Shown here: positions 44,702-52,693 of the stretch, in pieces
Layout of the letters: the number at the start of each line of letters is the position of its first letter
Numbering within the stretch: the first letter of the stretch is position 1
Assembly (NCBI GenBank): GCA_963779095.1
Contig: CAVZWU010000008.1
Coordinates: forward strand, 124,001-188,000
From: Roseiarcus sp963779095
Lineage (GTDB): Bacteria; Pseudomonadota; Alphaproteobacteria; Rhizobiales; Beijerinckiaceae
Length of the DNA stretch: 64,000 nucleotides
Direction: 5' to 3'
Made by a program: the position numbers and the translations under genes
The notes under the pieces: generated by a model
What the model saw: only the letters and a program-made list of their open reading frames with translations
The model's database searches: none
Told to the model about the DNA's origin: nothing

Positions 44702-44937
44702 TACGCACCTGCACTCCATCCGATCCGGCGAATTGTGGCGTGGCTCGGATGATGCCGGACTTTGCGCCTCAATATTTTCCGGCGGGTGAATCTGCCTCAA
44801 GGCAAATGAAGAGCGTCGCAGCACAGTTAAGCTTCAGCAAAGGGGCATGGTTTCGCGAGGATGAAAGCCTTGTTAACGAATAAGAAAGAAGCGGCGCGCT
44901 TCACGGCCTTGTCATTGGACTGCCTTCTCGCGAGGAT

Positions 44938-45995
44938 CTAAGCAGAGATTCTTGGCATGGCCAACGGATCGGGGGTGCGCTCGCGGTTGAGATCGATGAC
45001 GGCGTCATGGATGGCTTGGTCGAGGGCGGCGACGTCTGTGAAGGTCTGGTGGGCGAGGTGATGGGCCTTAAGATCGCGCCAGACCGGCTCGATTTCATTG
45101 AGTTCGGGGGCGTATTTCGGCAGCCACTCGACGGTGAGCCAGTGTGCGCGGGCGGCCAGGGCGGCAAGCGAGCGTTTGCTGGTGTGGATCGGACCATTGT
45201 CCTCGACCAGCACGACCGGCTTGGCCTGTCGCCCGGGCTGCGGTCCGAAGAGACGGTCGAGTTGCTCCAGATGGGCGATGAAATCGCTGCTGCGCTTGGT
45301 CGGGCAGGTCAGGACGATGAGTTGGCGCGTGACGTGATCAAGCGACCCCAGCATCGCGACCTTCTTGGCCTGCCCAGGCGCCGGCACACGCAAGTCCGCC
45401 CCCGACTTCGCCCAGGCGCGGGCGAGATAGGGATGCGTCAGCGCCTCGCTCTCATCGCCGTAGAGAAGAACAATGTCGCCCGCTTCGGCCTGCTGTTTGC
45501 GCAGTTGCAGGCGCAGGCCCACCCGTTCCACCTCGCTTTCCGTCTGACGTCCCTTCAGCGTGTGCCGGGGCCGCCGCCAACGGAACTTTTTTTTCGCAAG
45601 GCCTTGGACAGTTGCGAACGGCTGATGCGCACGCCCTCGCGCGCTTCGATCTCGGCGCGGAGGCGGGGGATCGTCCAGTTGCGCCGGTCGGCAACAGGTT
45701 CTTCCAGCAAGGGGGTGACGACGCGCAAGGCGGCTTCACTCTTCACCGGAGGCGGGCCTGGCGCGATGCTGGTCTTCAGCGCTGCGACACCGCCAGCGGT
45801 GAAGTCGCTGCGCCACAGGCGAACCGTATCTTCGCGCACGCCAAACGCCTCCGCGATCTTGGAGCTGGTCCAACCAGCCAGCGTCAAAAGCACGGCGCGC
45901 GCCCGGTCCGCCTCGCCGCGATCACGTAAATCGGCAAGAGCCAAGAGGCCGGCGCGTTGTTCATCGCTCGCCATAACCGGAGACTTTCCCGCCAT
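44938..45995 (-). CDS. IS630-family transposase made by frameshifting at an A8 run
   Basis: The first part (MAGKSPVMASDEQRAGLLAL, WTSSKIAEAFGVREDTVRLW, GVRISRSQLSKALRKK) is the HTH region. The second, in the -1 frame, holds the DDE domain: LLYGDESEALTHPYLARAWA, VLVEDNGPIHTSKRSLAAL, and KYAPELNEIEPVWRDLKAHH (D, D, E). The frames meet at CGAAAAAAAAG near 45590, an A8 run that supports -1 slippage, a known strategy in IS elements; simple sequence error is the alternative. The stop TAG at 44938-44940 takes its TA from the flanking target duplication. All catalytic residues are present, so the element may be active. Confidence 0.85.
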
Positions 45996-46071
45996 GCCAT
46001 ACACCTTGCGAATCGGCGCAGGCAGCAAACCGCAAAAAACCTATCCGTTGGTTAGCCAAACGGAATCTGCT
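44941..46071 (-). mobile_element. IS630-family element, 1131 bp, flanked by TA
   Basis: The left end is AGCAGAGATTC and the right end, read inward, AGCAGATTCCG, with TA on both outer sides (44939-44940 and 46072-46073). IS630/Tc1-type elements duplicate the TA target, which fits. It contains one transposase gene read leftward in two frames. Confidence 0.82.
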
Positions 46072-46099
46072 TAGCGTTTGCCTCGCTCGGGAACGCAGG

Positions 46100-46437
46100 A
46101 TGGAGGAGATTCGTTCCATAAAAACAGCGTTTCGGCGGTCGCCGTAGCGGCCGCGCTCGCTCTGGCGCCGTTGGCGGGAGGCACGTTCGCCACCACAGAT
46201 GATTCCGCGCAACAGCCGGATCGCTTCACCCCTCAGGACCGCGCCGCGTTCCTCGACGCGCGCATCGCGGCGCTGAAGGCTGGCCTGGAACTCAGCGCCG
46301 AACAGTAAAAGAACTGGCCGCCGCTCGAATCGGCGATGCGCGATCTCGCCAAGGAGCGCGCCGCCCGCTTCGTGACCTGGCGACAGAGGCGCGAGGAAGG
46401 GAGCGGGCCACGGGCCGCGCGGCGGGTGCGCCCTCAC
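46100..46437 (+). pseudogene. LTXXQ-motif (CpxP/Spy-like) periplasmic protein, broken
   Basis: Signal-like VAVAAALALAPLAGGTFATT, then PDRFTPQDRAAFLDARIAAL, KAGLELSAEQ, an in-frame TAA at 46306, then KNWPPLESAMRDLAKERAAR, FVTWRQRREEG. LSAEQ-x-KNWPPLE is the LTxxQ family block. The family protects against envelope and metal stress. The gene has a 5' frame problem near 46140, the TAA stop, and runs into the 3' end of aspS. The IS630 element inserted about 30 bp upstream may have silenced it and allowed decay. Confidence 0.65.
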
Positions 46438-48233
46438 TTCGCCGGCGCCGCGACCCGGATATTGAGCTCGCGCAATTGCCTGGGCGTCGCCGGCGAGGGC
46501 GCGCCCATAAGCAGGTCCTCGGCCCGCTGGTTCATCGGGAAGAGCGCCACCTCGCGCAAGTTCTGCTCGCCCGCGAGCAGCATCACGATACGGTCCACGC
46601 CCGCCGCCATGCCGCCATGCGGCGGCGCGCCGTAGTGGAACGCCCGATACATGCCGCCGAACCGCTCGACCACCGTCGCTTCGCCGTAGCCCGCGATCTC
46701 GAAGGCCTTCAGCATGGCCTCGGGACGATGGTTGCGGATGCCGCCCGACGCGAGTTCGTAGCCATTGCAGGCGACGTCGTACTGGAACGCCTTGATCGCG
46801 AGGGGATCCTTGCCGAGCAGCGCTTCAAGCCCCCCCTGCGGCATCGAGAAGGGGTTGTGCGAGAACTCGACCTTCTTCTCTTCTTCATCCCATTCATACA
46901 TCGGGAAGTCGACGACCCAGGCGAATTCGAACCGATCCTCGTCGATGAGTTTGAGTTCCTGGCCGACTTTCGTCCGCGCGAGCCCGGCGAATTTGGCGAA
47001 TTTGTCCGGATCGCCCGCGACGAAGAACACTGCGTCGCCCGCTTTAAGGCCAAGTTGCGTGCGAATAGCCTCGGTCCGCTCCGGTCCGATGTTGTTTGCG
47101 ACCGGCCCGCGGGCGACCATCTGTTCGATTCCGTCATTGTTGGCGGCCGAGACGAACAGAATGTATCCAAGCCCAGGCTGGCCCTCGCCTTGCGCCCATG
47201 CGTTCATCCGATCGGCGAAAGTGCGCTGTCCGCCGCCGGGAGCGGGGATAGCCCAGACTTCGTTTTTCTCAACCTCGAGCAGCCGCGCGAAGATCTTGAA
47301 GCCCGACCCGCGAAACTGCTCGGAGACGTTCTGCATCACGATCGGATTGCGCAGGTCGGGCTTGTCGGAGCCATATTTGCGCATCGCCTCGGCGTAAGGG
47401 ATGCGCGGCCAGGGCGAGGGCGTGACGGGCTTACCGTGCGCGAACTCTTCGAATACGCCCCGTATCACCGGCTCCATCGCAGCAAACACATCGCCTTGCT
47501 CGACGAAGCTCATTTCGATGTCGAGCTGGTAGAATTCGCCCGGCAGACGGTCGGCGCGGGGATCCTCGTCCCGAAAGCAGGGCGCGATCTGGAAATAGCG
47601 GTCGAAGCCCGCCATCATCAAAAGCTGCTTGTATTGCTGGGGCGCCTGCGGCAGCGCGTAGAATTTACCCGGATGGAGACGCGACGGCACAAGGAAGTCG
47701 CGCGCCCCTTCGGGGCTCGAGGCGGTGAGGATCGGCGTTTGGAACTCGAAGAACCCCTGCCCCTTCATCCGTCTGCGAAGCAAGTCAATGACTTGACCGC
47801 GCAGCATGATGTTCTGGTGCAGTTTCTCGCGCCTGAGATCGAGGAAACGGTATCTGAGGCGCGTGTCCTCCGGATAGGGTTGATCGCCGAACACCGGCAG
47901 CGGCAGATCGCCGGCAGGCCCGAGCACTTCGATCTCCTGTACGTAGACCTCGACGAGGCCGGTCGGCATGTCGGAATTTTCCGTGCCTTCCGGGCGCTTC
48001 CGCACCTTGCCGTCGACGCGGACCACGAATTCCGAACGCAGCTTCTCGGCCTGGGCGAAGGCAGGCGAATCCGGATCGACCACGCATTGGGTGAGGCCGT
48101 AATGGTCGCGCAGGTCGATGAACAGAAGGCCGCCGTGATCGCGGATGCGATGACACCAGCCGGAAAGCCGGACGTCTGCGCCGTCCTCGGCGAGTGTCAG
48201 GGCGCCGCAGGTATGGGTGCGGTAGCGATGCAT
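46434..48233 (-). CDS. aspS: Aspartyl-tRNA synthetase
   Basis: A full-length (599-residue) bacterial class IIb synthetase. The N-terminal OB fold (GWCHRIRDHGGLLFIDLRDH) binds the anticodon. Motif 1 region is RFLDLRREKLHQNIMLRGQV; the aspartate-binding block is PEGARDFLVPSRLHPGKFYA LPQAPQQYKQLLM; motif 2 is CFRDEDPRADRLPGEFYQLD; the bacterial insertion (GAD) domain spans about residues 300-420; motif 3 is GMAAGVDRIVMLLAGEQNLR. No frameshifts. Discriminating or non-discriminating type was not resolved. Confidence 0.97.
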   Translation of the reverse strand: MHRYRTHTCGALTLAEDGADVRLSGWCHRIRDHGGLLFIDLRDHYGLTQCVVDPDSPAFAQAEKLRSEFVVRVDGKVRKRPEGTENSDMPTGLVEVYVQEIEVLGPAGDLPLPVFGDQPYPEDTRLRYRFLDLRREKLHQNIMLRGQVIDLLRRRMKGQGFFEFQTPILTASSPEGARDFLVPSRLHPGKFYALPQAPQQYKQLLMMAGFDRYFQIAPCFRDEDPRADRLPGEFYQLDIEMSFVEQGDVFAAMEPVIRGVFEEFAHGKPVTPSPWPRIPYAEAMRKYGSDKPDLRNPIVMQNVSEQFRGSGFKIFARLLEVEKNEVWAIPAPGGGQRTFADRMNAWAQGEGQPGLGYILFVSAANNDGIEQMVARGPVANNIGPERTEAIRTQLGLKAGDAVFFVAGDPDKFAKFAGLARTKVGQELKLIDEDRFEFAWVVDFPMYEWDEEEKKVEFSHNPFSMPQGGLEALLGKDPLAIKAFQYDVACNGYELASGGIRNHRPEAMLKAFEIAGYGEATVVERFGGMYRAFHYGAPPHGGMAAGVDRIVMLLAGEQNLREVALFPMNQRAEDLLMGAPSPATPRQLRELNIRVAAPAK

Positions 48234-48484
48234 GACTATCTGTCTTTTTCGCTTGGGGCGGCGTTGCGCCGCTGCCTAGCCGAAAACGGACGGGCGGGAA
48301 AGCGCGAAGTCGGCGGGGCCTGCGGCGTCAGGCACGGCCTGCGCGTCGAAGGCTCGTGGTGGCTGACGCTAGGGCGAGGCCATGGACCAACGGGTATTTT
48401 TACCCAGATAGATAGATTTGCAGTGACGAACGAAAAAAACGGGTATATTGACCTTAGACTGCTCAAATATGGGGAACGGCTGCC

Positions 48485-49345
48485 ATGTCAGCAACCAAGC
48501 CGGAAATTTTGGACCCCGGGGTGCAGCGCACCCGCCGCAACATCATGAAAATGGGCGCGATTGCGGTTCCGGCGATCTTCGGGACGGTTCATGCGACCTT
48601 CGCTCGTCCTGGCCCCGGTCCTGGTCCTGGCCCCGGTCCTGGTCCTGGCCCCGGTCGTGGTCCTGGTCCTGGTCCTGGCCCCGGTCGTGGTCCTGGTCCT
48701 GGTCCTGGCCCCGGGGTTAGCAGCAATTGTTTCCTGAAGGGGACGAAGATTCGAACCGCCGAGGGCGAGCGCGAGATCGAGAACCTTGCGATCGGCGACC
48801 TGCTGCCAACGATGTCTGGCGGATTGCGTCCCGTTCAGTGGATCGGACGCTATACACTCAGGAAGAGCGACCCATCCAAAGCCTGGGTGGACGACGCCTT
48901 GCCGGTTCGTATCGCCCGCTCTGCTCTTGCTCCCAATGTGCCCCATGCCGACCTCTGCGTGACGGCGCTCCACGGCGTTCTGATCGACGGCGTTCTGGTT
49001 CCAGCGGAGGCGCTGATCAATGGCGCGACCATCACTCGCCATGAGCCCGAAGGCGACGAGATGGAGTTCTTCCACATCAAGCTCGAGAGCCACGACGTGA
49101 TTTACGCCGAAGGGGCTCCAGCCGAGACGCTGCTCCATGTCGATGAATCCTTCGTCAATTTCGCCGAGTATCTCCGTCAATACGGAGCGCCGGCGGACGA
49201 GGCTCGCTGCGCTCCCTATGTCAACGTTCAGGGCGGACGCGCCGAGTTGATGTCGAGATTCCGGAGCGCGCTCTCGCCCTGGGTCGATTTCAGGAATGAG
49301 GCCGACGTGGTGCGCGACCGGCTCGAGGAGGGCGCGATCGTCTAG
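48485..49345 (+). CDS. Hint-domain protein with Pro-Gly repeat linker
   Basis: 286 residues. The N-terminus has a twin-Arg-like signal (RTRRNIMKMGAIAVPAIFGT). Then comes about 40 residues of (GP)n with GRGP interruptions, followed by a Hint (hedgehog/intein) domain from SSNCFLKGTKIRTAEGEREI: the first Cys is the expected autocatalytic nucleophile, IGDLLPTMSGGLRPVQWIGR follows, and VTALHGVLIDGVLVPAEALI supplies the conserved His. No splicing C-terminus (HN/S) is evident, so it may self-cleave like hedgehog rather than splice. Bacterial Hint-domain proteins are often secreted. It is monocistronic, with a strong terminator behind it. Confidence 0.85.
   Translation: MSATKPEILDPGVQRTRRNIMKMGAIAVPAIFGTVHATFARPGPGPGPGPGPGPGPGRGPGPGPGPGRGPGPGPGPGVSSNCFLKGTKIRTAEGEREIENLAIGDLLPTMSGGLRPVQWIGRYTLRKSDPSKAWVDDALPVRIARSALAPNVPHADLCVTALHGVLIDGVLVPAEALINGATITRHEPEGDEMEFFHIKLESHDVIYAEGAPAETLLHVDESFVNFAEYLRQYGAPADEARCAPYVNVQGGRAELMSRFRSALSPWVDFRNEADVVRDRLEEGAIV
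48605..48717 (+). repeat. In-frame tandem repeat encoding Gly-Pro
   Basis: Units of CCTGGTCCTGGCCCCGGT and CGTGGTCCTGGTCCTGGC alternate for about 110 bp without breaking frame, giving a Gly-Pro linker with periodic Arg. Such repeats are prone to length change by slippage. Confidence 0.85.
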
Positions 49346-49366
49346 CCGCAAGACCGCCTCGCATTT

Positions 49367-49395
49367 GCAAGGCCGCCTTCGGGCGGCCTTTTTGC
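49367..49395 (+). terminator. Rho-independent terminator of the Hint-domain gene
   Basis: AAGGCCGCC-TTCG-GGCGGCCTTTTT: a 9-bp GC stem, UUCG-type tetraloop and T run, 22 bp after the stop. Confidence 0.92.
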
Positions 49396-49518
49396 CAATT
49401 GGGCCCCGGTTTGCGGGCCTGCTCGACGCGGCGCCCATCCATTTACTGTCCTGGCCGTCGCGACTAGGGTTGCGGCGCGCCAGCCGCCACCCTGCCCGCG
49501 CAGGAACGAGAACACCCC

Positions 49519-50421
49519 ATGACCGCTTCGTCCCCTATCGCCGCGTCCTCCGAGCTCTTCAGACGCGACGACGACCACGGCGTCGTCACCCTGACCTTGA
49601 ACACCCCGCATAGCCTCAATGCGTTGAGCCTCGCCATGATCGAGGCTCTCGTCGCCGAGCTGGACGCCATCGCCAATGACGAGACGGCGCGGGTCGTTGT
49701 GCTCACTGGCGTCGGACCGGCGCTCAGCGCTGGTCATGATCTCAGAGAAATGCAGGCGCACCGCAACGACTGCGACCGGGGTCGCAGTTACTACGTGGAA
49801 TTGTTCGCGCGTTGCTCGACGCTCATGCAGGCCATCGTCACGCTGCCGAAGCCAGTGATCGCGGCGGTCGAGGGGGTCGCGACCGCGGCGGGCTGTCAGC
49901 TTGTCGCGGCCTGCGATCTCGCGATCGCCGGGGACAAGGCGCGCTTCGGTCTGTCCGGGGTCAACTTCGGCCTGTTCTGCTCGACCCCGCTGGTCGCGGT
50001 CGGCCGCGTCATATCCCGCAAGCGGGCGATGGAGATGGCGATGACCGGCCGGCTCTACAGCGCCGTCGACGCCGAGCGCTTCGGGCTCGTCAACCGCGTC
50101 GTTCCCGAGGGCCGGGCGCTCGAAGAGGCGCAGGCGCTGGCCAAGGACATCGCCCGGCAGTCGCCCACGACGCTGGCGATCGGGAAGCGCGCGTTCTACG
50201 CCCAGATCGAGCAGCCGCTCGACGAGGCCTATGCGGTCGCCTCTCTGGCGATGATTGACAATCTCGCCGAGCCCGATTCGGTCGAGGGGATGGGCGCTTT
50301 CATCGAGAAGCGCCGGCCCGAATGGGCGCCGGCTAGCCCGGTCCTTCAGACGGGCTCAAGCGCCGCGGCGCCTGATCGACCCAAACGTCTCACCGGACCC
50401 AGGCGCTTGGCGCCGCGATGA
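49519..50421 (+). CDS. Enoyl-CoA hydratase/isomerase family protein
   Basis: A 300-residue crotonase-fold enzyme of fatty-acid or CoA-thioester metabolism. Oxyanion-hole segments are GPALSAGHDLREM (first) and VEGVATAAGCQLVAACDLAI (second), followed by KARFGLSGVNFGLFCSTPLV. Its close set is the ECHDC3-like branch, where the catalytic Glu residues of true hydratases are often replaced; here the second Glu position is not evident, so activity is uncertain. The tail after EKRRPEWA (about 35 residues, Arg/Pro-rich) is longer than usual and might reflect a late frameshift. Confidence 0.85.
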   Translation: MTASSPIAASSELFRRDDDHGVVTLTLNTPHSLNALSLAMIEALVAELDAIANDETARVVVLTGVGPALSAGHDLREMQAHRNDCDRGRSYYVELFARCSTLMQAIVTLPKPVIAAVEGVATAAGCQLVAACDLAIAGDKARFGLSGVNFGLFCSTPLVAVGRVISRKRAMEMAMTGRLYSAVDAERFGLVNRVVPEGRALEEAQALAKDIARQSPTTLAIGKRAFYAQIEQPLDEAYAVASLAMIDNLAEPDSVEGMGAFIEKRRPEWAPASPVLQTGSSAAAPDRPKRLTGPRRLAPR

Positions 50422-50499
50422 CGCGCGTCGCGCCAGCCTAACGGCAATTTTACCGGCACGCCCTCATGTTTTCAGTAGGTTACGACCCCGTTTAGTTCC

Positions 50500-50517
50500 G
50501 CGCTCAAAATTGAGCGC
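50500..50517. promoter_or_regulatory. Perfect 18-bp palindrome GCGCTCAAAATTGAGCGC
   Basis: Lies between the enoyl-CoA hydratase stop and the second ridA gene, followed by an AT-rich promoter-like stretch (TTAGCATATACGCTATG). The absence of a T run argues against a terminator, so it is a candidate operator for ridA 2. Confidence 0.45.
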
Positions 50518-50708
50518 ATTTACGCGGGCGTAAAGCAATTAGCATATACGCTATGTGGAACAGTGCCAGAAGCCGAGAGCTTCGACTCAATCCTCTCGAC
50601 ACTCCTCGCCAGGCCGCGCGCCATCCACAGTCGCCACATGTCACACGGAACGAAAGAATTCAGCCGCCTTGATCGGCGACGGCGATGCGCAACGGACTGG
50701 AGATACTC

Positions 50709-51101
50709 ATGGCCCGAAAGCTCGTCTCCTCAGGCTCGCCGCTCGAGCGCATGATTGGATTCTCGCGCGCGGTCCGTTCCGGCCCGTGTCTCGCCGTGGC
50801 CGGAACCGGCCCGATCGGCCCTGACGGCCGGGCCGTTCATCCCGGCGACGTCTACGAGCAGACAAAGGCGTGCCTCACGATCGCGCGCAAGGCGATCGAG
50901 GACGCGGGCGGGCGCCTCGAAGATACGGTTCAAACGCGCGTAATGCTGATCGACATCGACCGCTGGCGCGAAGCGCCGCGCGCGCATGGCGAGTTTTTTG
51001 GCGACATTCGCCCCGCCTGCACCTTCGTCGGCGTTGCGCGATTCATCGATCCGGAATGGCTGGTCGAGGTCGAGATCGACTGCTTTCGAGCCGACGAATA
51101 A
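50709..51101 (+). CDS. RidA-family protein 2
   Basis: 130 residues, intact: MARKLVSSGSPLERMIGFSR, LAVAGTGPIGPDGRAVHPGD, YEQTKACLTIARKAIEDAGG, RLEDTVQTRVMLIDIDRWRE and FFGDIRPACTFVGVARFIDP ending LVEVEIDCFR. RPACT replaces the RPA-R/S-T motif, so it is one of the RidA paralogues (Rid4-7-like) whose activity may differ from RidA proper. ATG 50709 follows GGAG by 6 nt. Similar to the pccA-linked paralogue in its opening (LxSSGSPxE). Confidence 0.9.
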   Translation: MARKLVSSGSPLERMIGFSRAVRSGPCLAVAGTGPIGPDGRAVHPGDVYEQTKACLTIARKAIEDAGGRLEDTVQTRVMLIDIDRWREAPRAHGEFFGDIRPACTFVGVARFIDPEWLVEVEIDCFRADE

Positions 51102-51244
51102 GCCCTCTCCCCGGCCCTGCCCGTCAGGGTCGCCGGCCGAGGTCGGACAGCCCCGGCGGGCGAGCGCCCGCCATCCGCGCTTGCCTGATTTCACCCTGAA
51201 GGACAGAATTTGTCGGCATTGAATCCAGGAGAGTGAGTCGGCAA

Positions 51245-51448
51245 ATGAAGAAACCGGGATTGGACGGGCGCCATCGCGACAAGGACGGCGAAATTCAGCG
51301 AAAGCGCGGCGACACGCTCAACAAGAATCTGTCGAAGCCAATCCCCCAATTTTCGCCCAGGACGACCCTCGCCGCGATGAGGAAGAAGACCGGCAAGATC
51401 AGCGAAGAGGCGGTGAGACGCGCCGCGGCGAAACTGGCGAAGAAATAG
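51245..51448 (+). CDS. Small basic conserved protein
   Basis: 67 residues: MKKPGLDGRHRDKDGEIQRK, RGDTLNKNLSKPIPQFSPRT, TLAAMRKKTGKISEEAVRRA, ending AAKLAKK. Strongly basic, with no signal. The opening KKPGLDGRHRDKDGEIxRKRxDT recurs in small Hyphomicrobiales proteins of unknown role. AGGAG lies 11 nt before the ATG. It may bind nucleic acid because of its composition; this is a guess. Confidence 0.72.
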   Translation: MKKPGLDGRHRDKDGEIQRKRGDTLNKNLSKPIPQFSPRTTLAAMRKKTGKISEEAVRRAAAKLAKK

Positions 51449-51558
51449 CCCGCGCAAACCCGCCGCCGGCGGGCCTCCCCCGGCGCGTCCGGCCGCGCCG
51501 GAGCCGGACGCCGTCCGCCGGGTTGAGGGACGGCGAGGAATGAGCCAATTATGGCCTG

Positions 51559-52193
51559 ATGGATCAAAAGGCCGCCCGCCACGCTCGACTGCTCCAGTTC
51601 ATCGATATTGCGGGAACATTCGTTCTCGCGATTCAGGGCGCCTCGATCGCCGCCGTGAAGGGGCTCGACGCGCTTGGCGTCGTCGTCGTGTCGCTCGCCA
51701 CGGCGACGGGCGGGGGCATCATGCGTGATCTTCTCATCGGCGAAACCCCTCCCGAGGCGCTCCGGGGCTGGCCGATCGTGACATCGGCGCTTACGGGCGC
51801 CTTCCTGACGTTCTTCGCCTTCCACGTGGTCGAGGAGATTCCCGAAACCGCCCTCACCGTCGTCGACGCGCTCGGCCTCGCGCTTCTCGCCGTGTCGGGA
51901 ACCGAAAAGGCGCTGGAATTCCGGCTGCCGCCGATCGCGGCGGTGATGCTGGGCGGGATCAGCGGCGCGGGCGGCTATACGATACGGGATATCCTGCTCG
52001 CCAGGTTCCCGCCATCCTGCGGGTCGACTTTCTCGCCAGCGCCGCGATTATCGGCGCGATCGTCCTGGTCGTGGCGCGAAGCGTCAAGGCGCCCGCCAAT
52101 GTTGCCGCCTTTCTGGGCGGCGCGACATGCTTCGGCCTGAGAATCCTCGCGGTCTGGCAGCACTGGCATTTGCCGACAGCGAATCTGCACTGA
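51559..52193 (+). CDS. TRIC-type (UPF0126) trimeric cation channel protein, frameshifted near 52010
   Basis: A membrane protein with seven hydrophobic spans. It has duplicated glycine-rich motifs: ATATGGGIMRDLLIGETPPE and LGGISGAGGYTIRDILLARF. After that the frame is lost and resumes as AILRVDFLASAAIIGAIVLV, APANVAAFLGGATCFGLRIL, ending WHLPTANLH at 52193. One indel near 52010 restores a normal protein of about 210 residues. Bacterial TRIC channels conduct monovalent cations across the inner membrane. Monocistronic. Confidence 0.87.
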
Positions 52194-52224
52194 GAACCGC
52201 AGGCTTCGAACGGCCTTGCCACGG

Positions 52225-52258
52225 AAAAAGCCCCGCGCTGGGAGGACCGCGCGGGGCT
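52225..52258 (-). terminator. Rho-independent terminator, leftward
   Basis: A perfect 10-bp stem AGCCCCGCGC / GCGCGGGGCT with a 10-nt loop; on the minus strand it is followed by TTTTT. It serves the leftward gene ending at 52369 and may also stop the rightward TRIC transcript. Confidence 0.8.
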
Positions 52259-52368
52259 CCAGCGCGCTCGGGCTGGGGGGCATGAATTAAGCGCGCTGAG
52301 CGACCACAACACGCCAGGCGAAGCATTGTTCCGCGCGGAAAAAGTCCGGCTGGCGCAGGCTTCGCGGG

Positions 52369-52581
52369 TCACTCCTCGAAGACGGCCTCGAGTTCAGGCT
52401 CCGCCTCGATTATGGCCCGCGCCTGCTCCTGCAAATTGGCTTGCACCTGCTCAGGCGACGCGTTCGCGGGCTGTTTCAGCGCGACGCCGTTGACGACCGT
52501 CTCCAGCTCCGGATGGCTCTCGACCAACTGGTCGATCGCGGCTTTGAGGCGCGCGTTTTTCTGTTGCAGTTCCTCGCTCAT
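52369..52581 (-). CDS. Small acidic helical protein
   Basis: 70 residues: MSEELQQKNARLKAAIDQLV, ESHPELETVVNGVALKQPAN, ASPEQVQANLQEQARAIIEA, EPELEAVFEE. Highly charged and helical, probably a coiled coil, cytoplasmic. GGGAG lies 6 nt before ATG 52581. The family is not recognised. Confidence 0.65.
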   Translation of the reverse strand: MSEELQQKNARLKAAIDQLVESHPELETVVNGVALKQPANASPEQVQANLQEQARAIIEAEPELEAVFEE

Positions 52582-52651
52582 GGCCGTCTCCCCTTTGCGC
52601 CCTCCGGCGGACAAGGCTAAACGCGCGTGGGGGCGATTTTGAGCCGCCAAA

Positions 52652-52678
52652 GCGGCCGGCCGCCAAAGGCCGACCGCC
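52652..52678 (-). terminator. Candidate terminator of the sugar ABC operon
   Basis: On the minus strand GCGGTCGGCC and GGCCGGCCGC form a 10-bp stem with one G-T-type mismatch, followed by only TTT. It sits just after the binding-protein stop at 52694. The weak T run lowers confidence. Confidence 0.5.
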
Positions 52679-52693
52679 TTGCTGCGCCCGCGC

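Noticed and set aside
48605..48717. Regular repeat that might be taken for a CRISPR array
   Set aside because: The units are contiguous without spacers, stay in frame and encode Gly-Pro; it is a coding tandem repeat.
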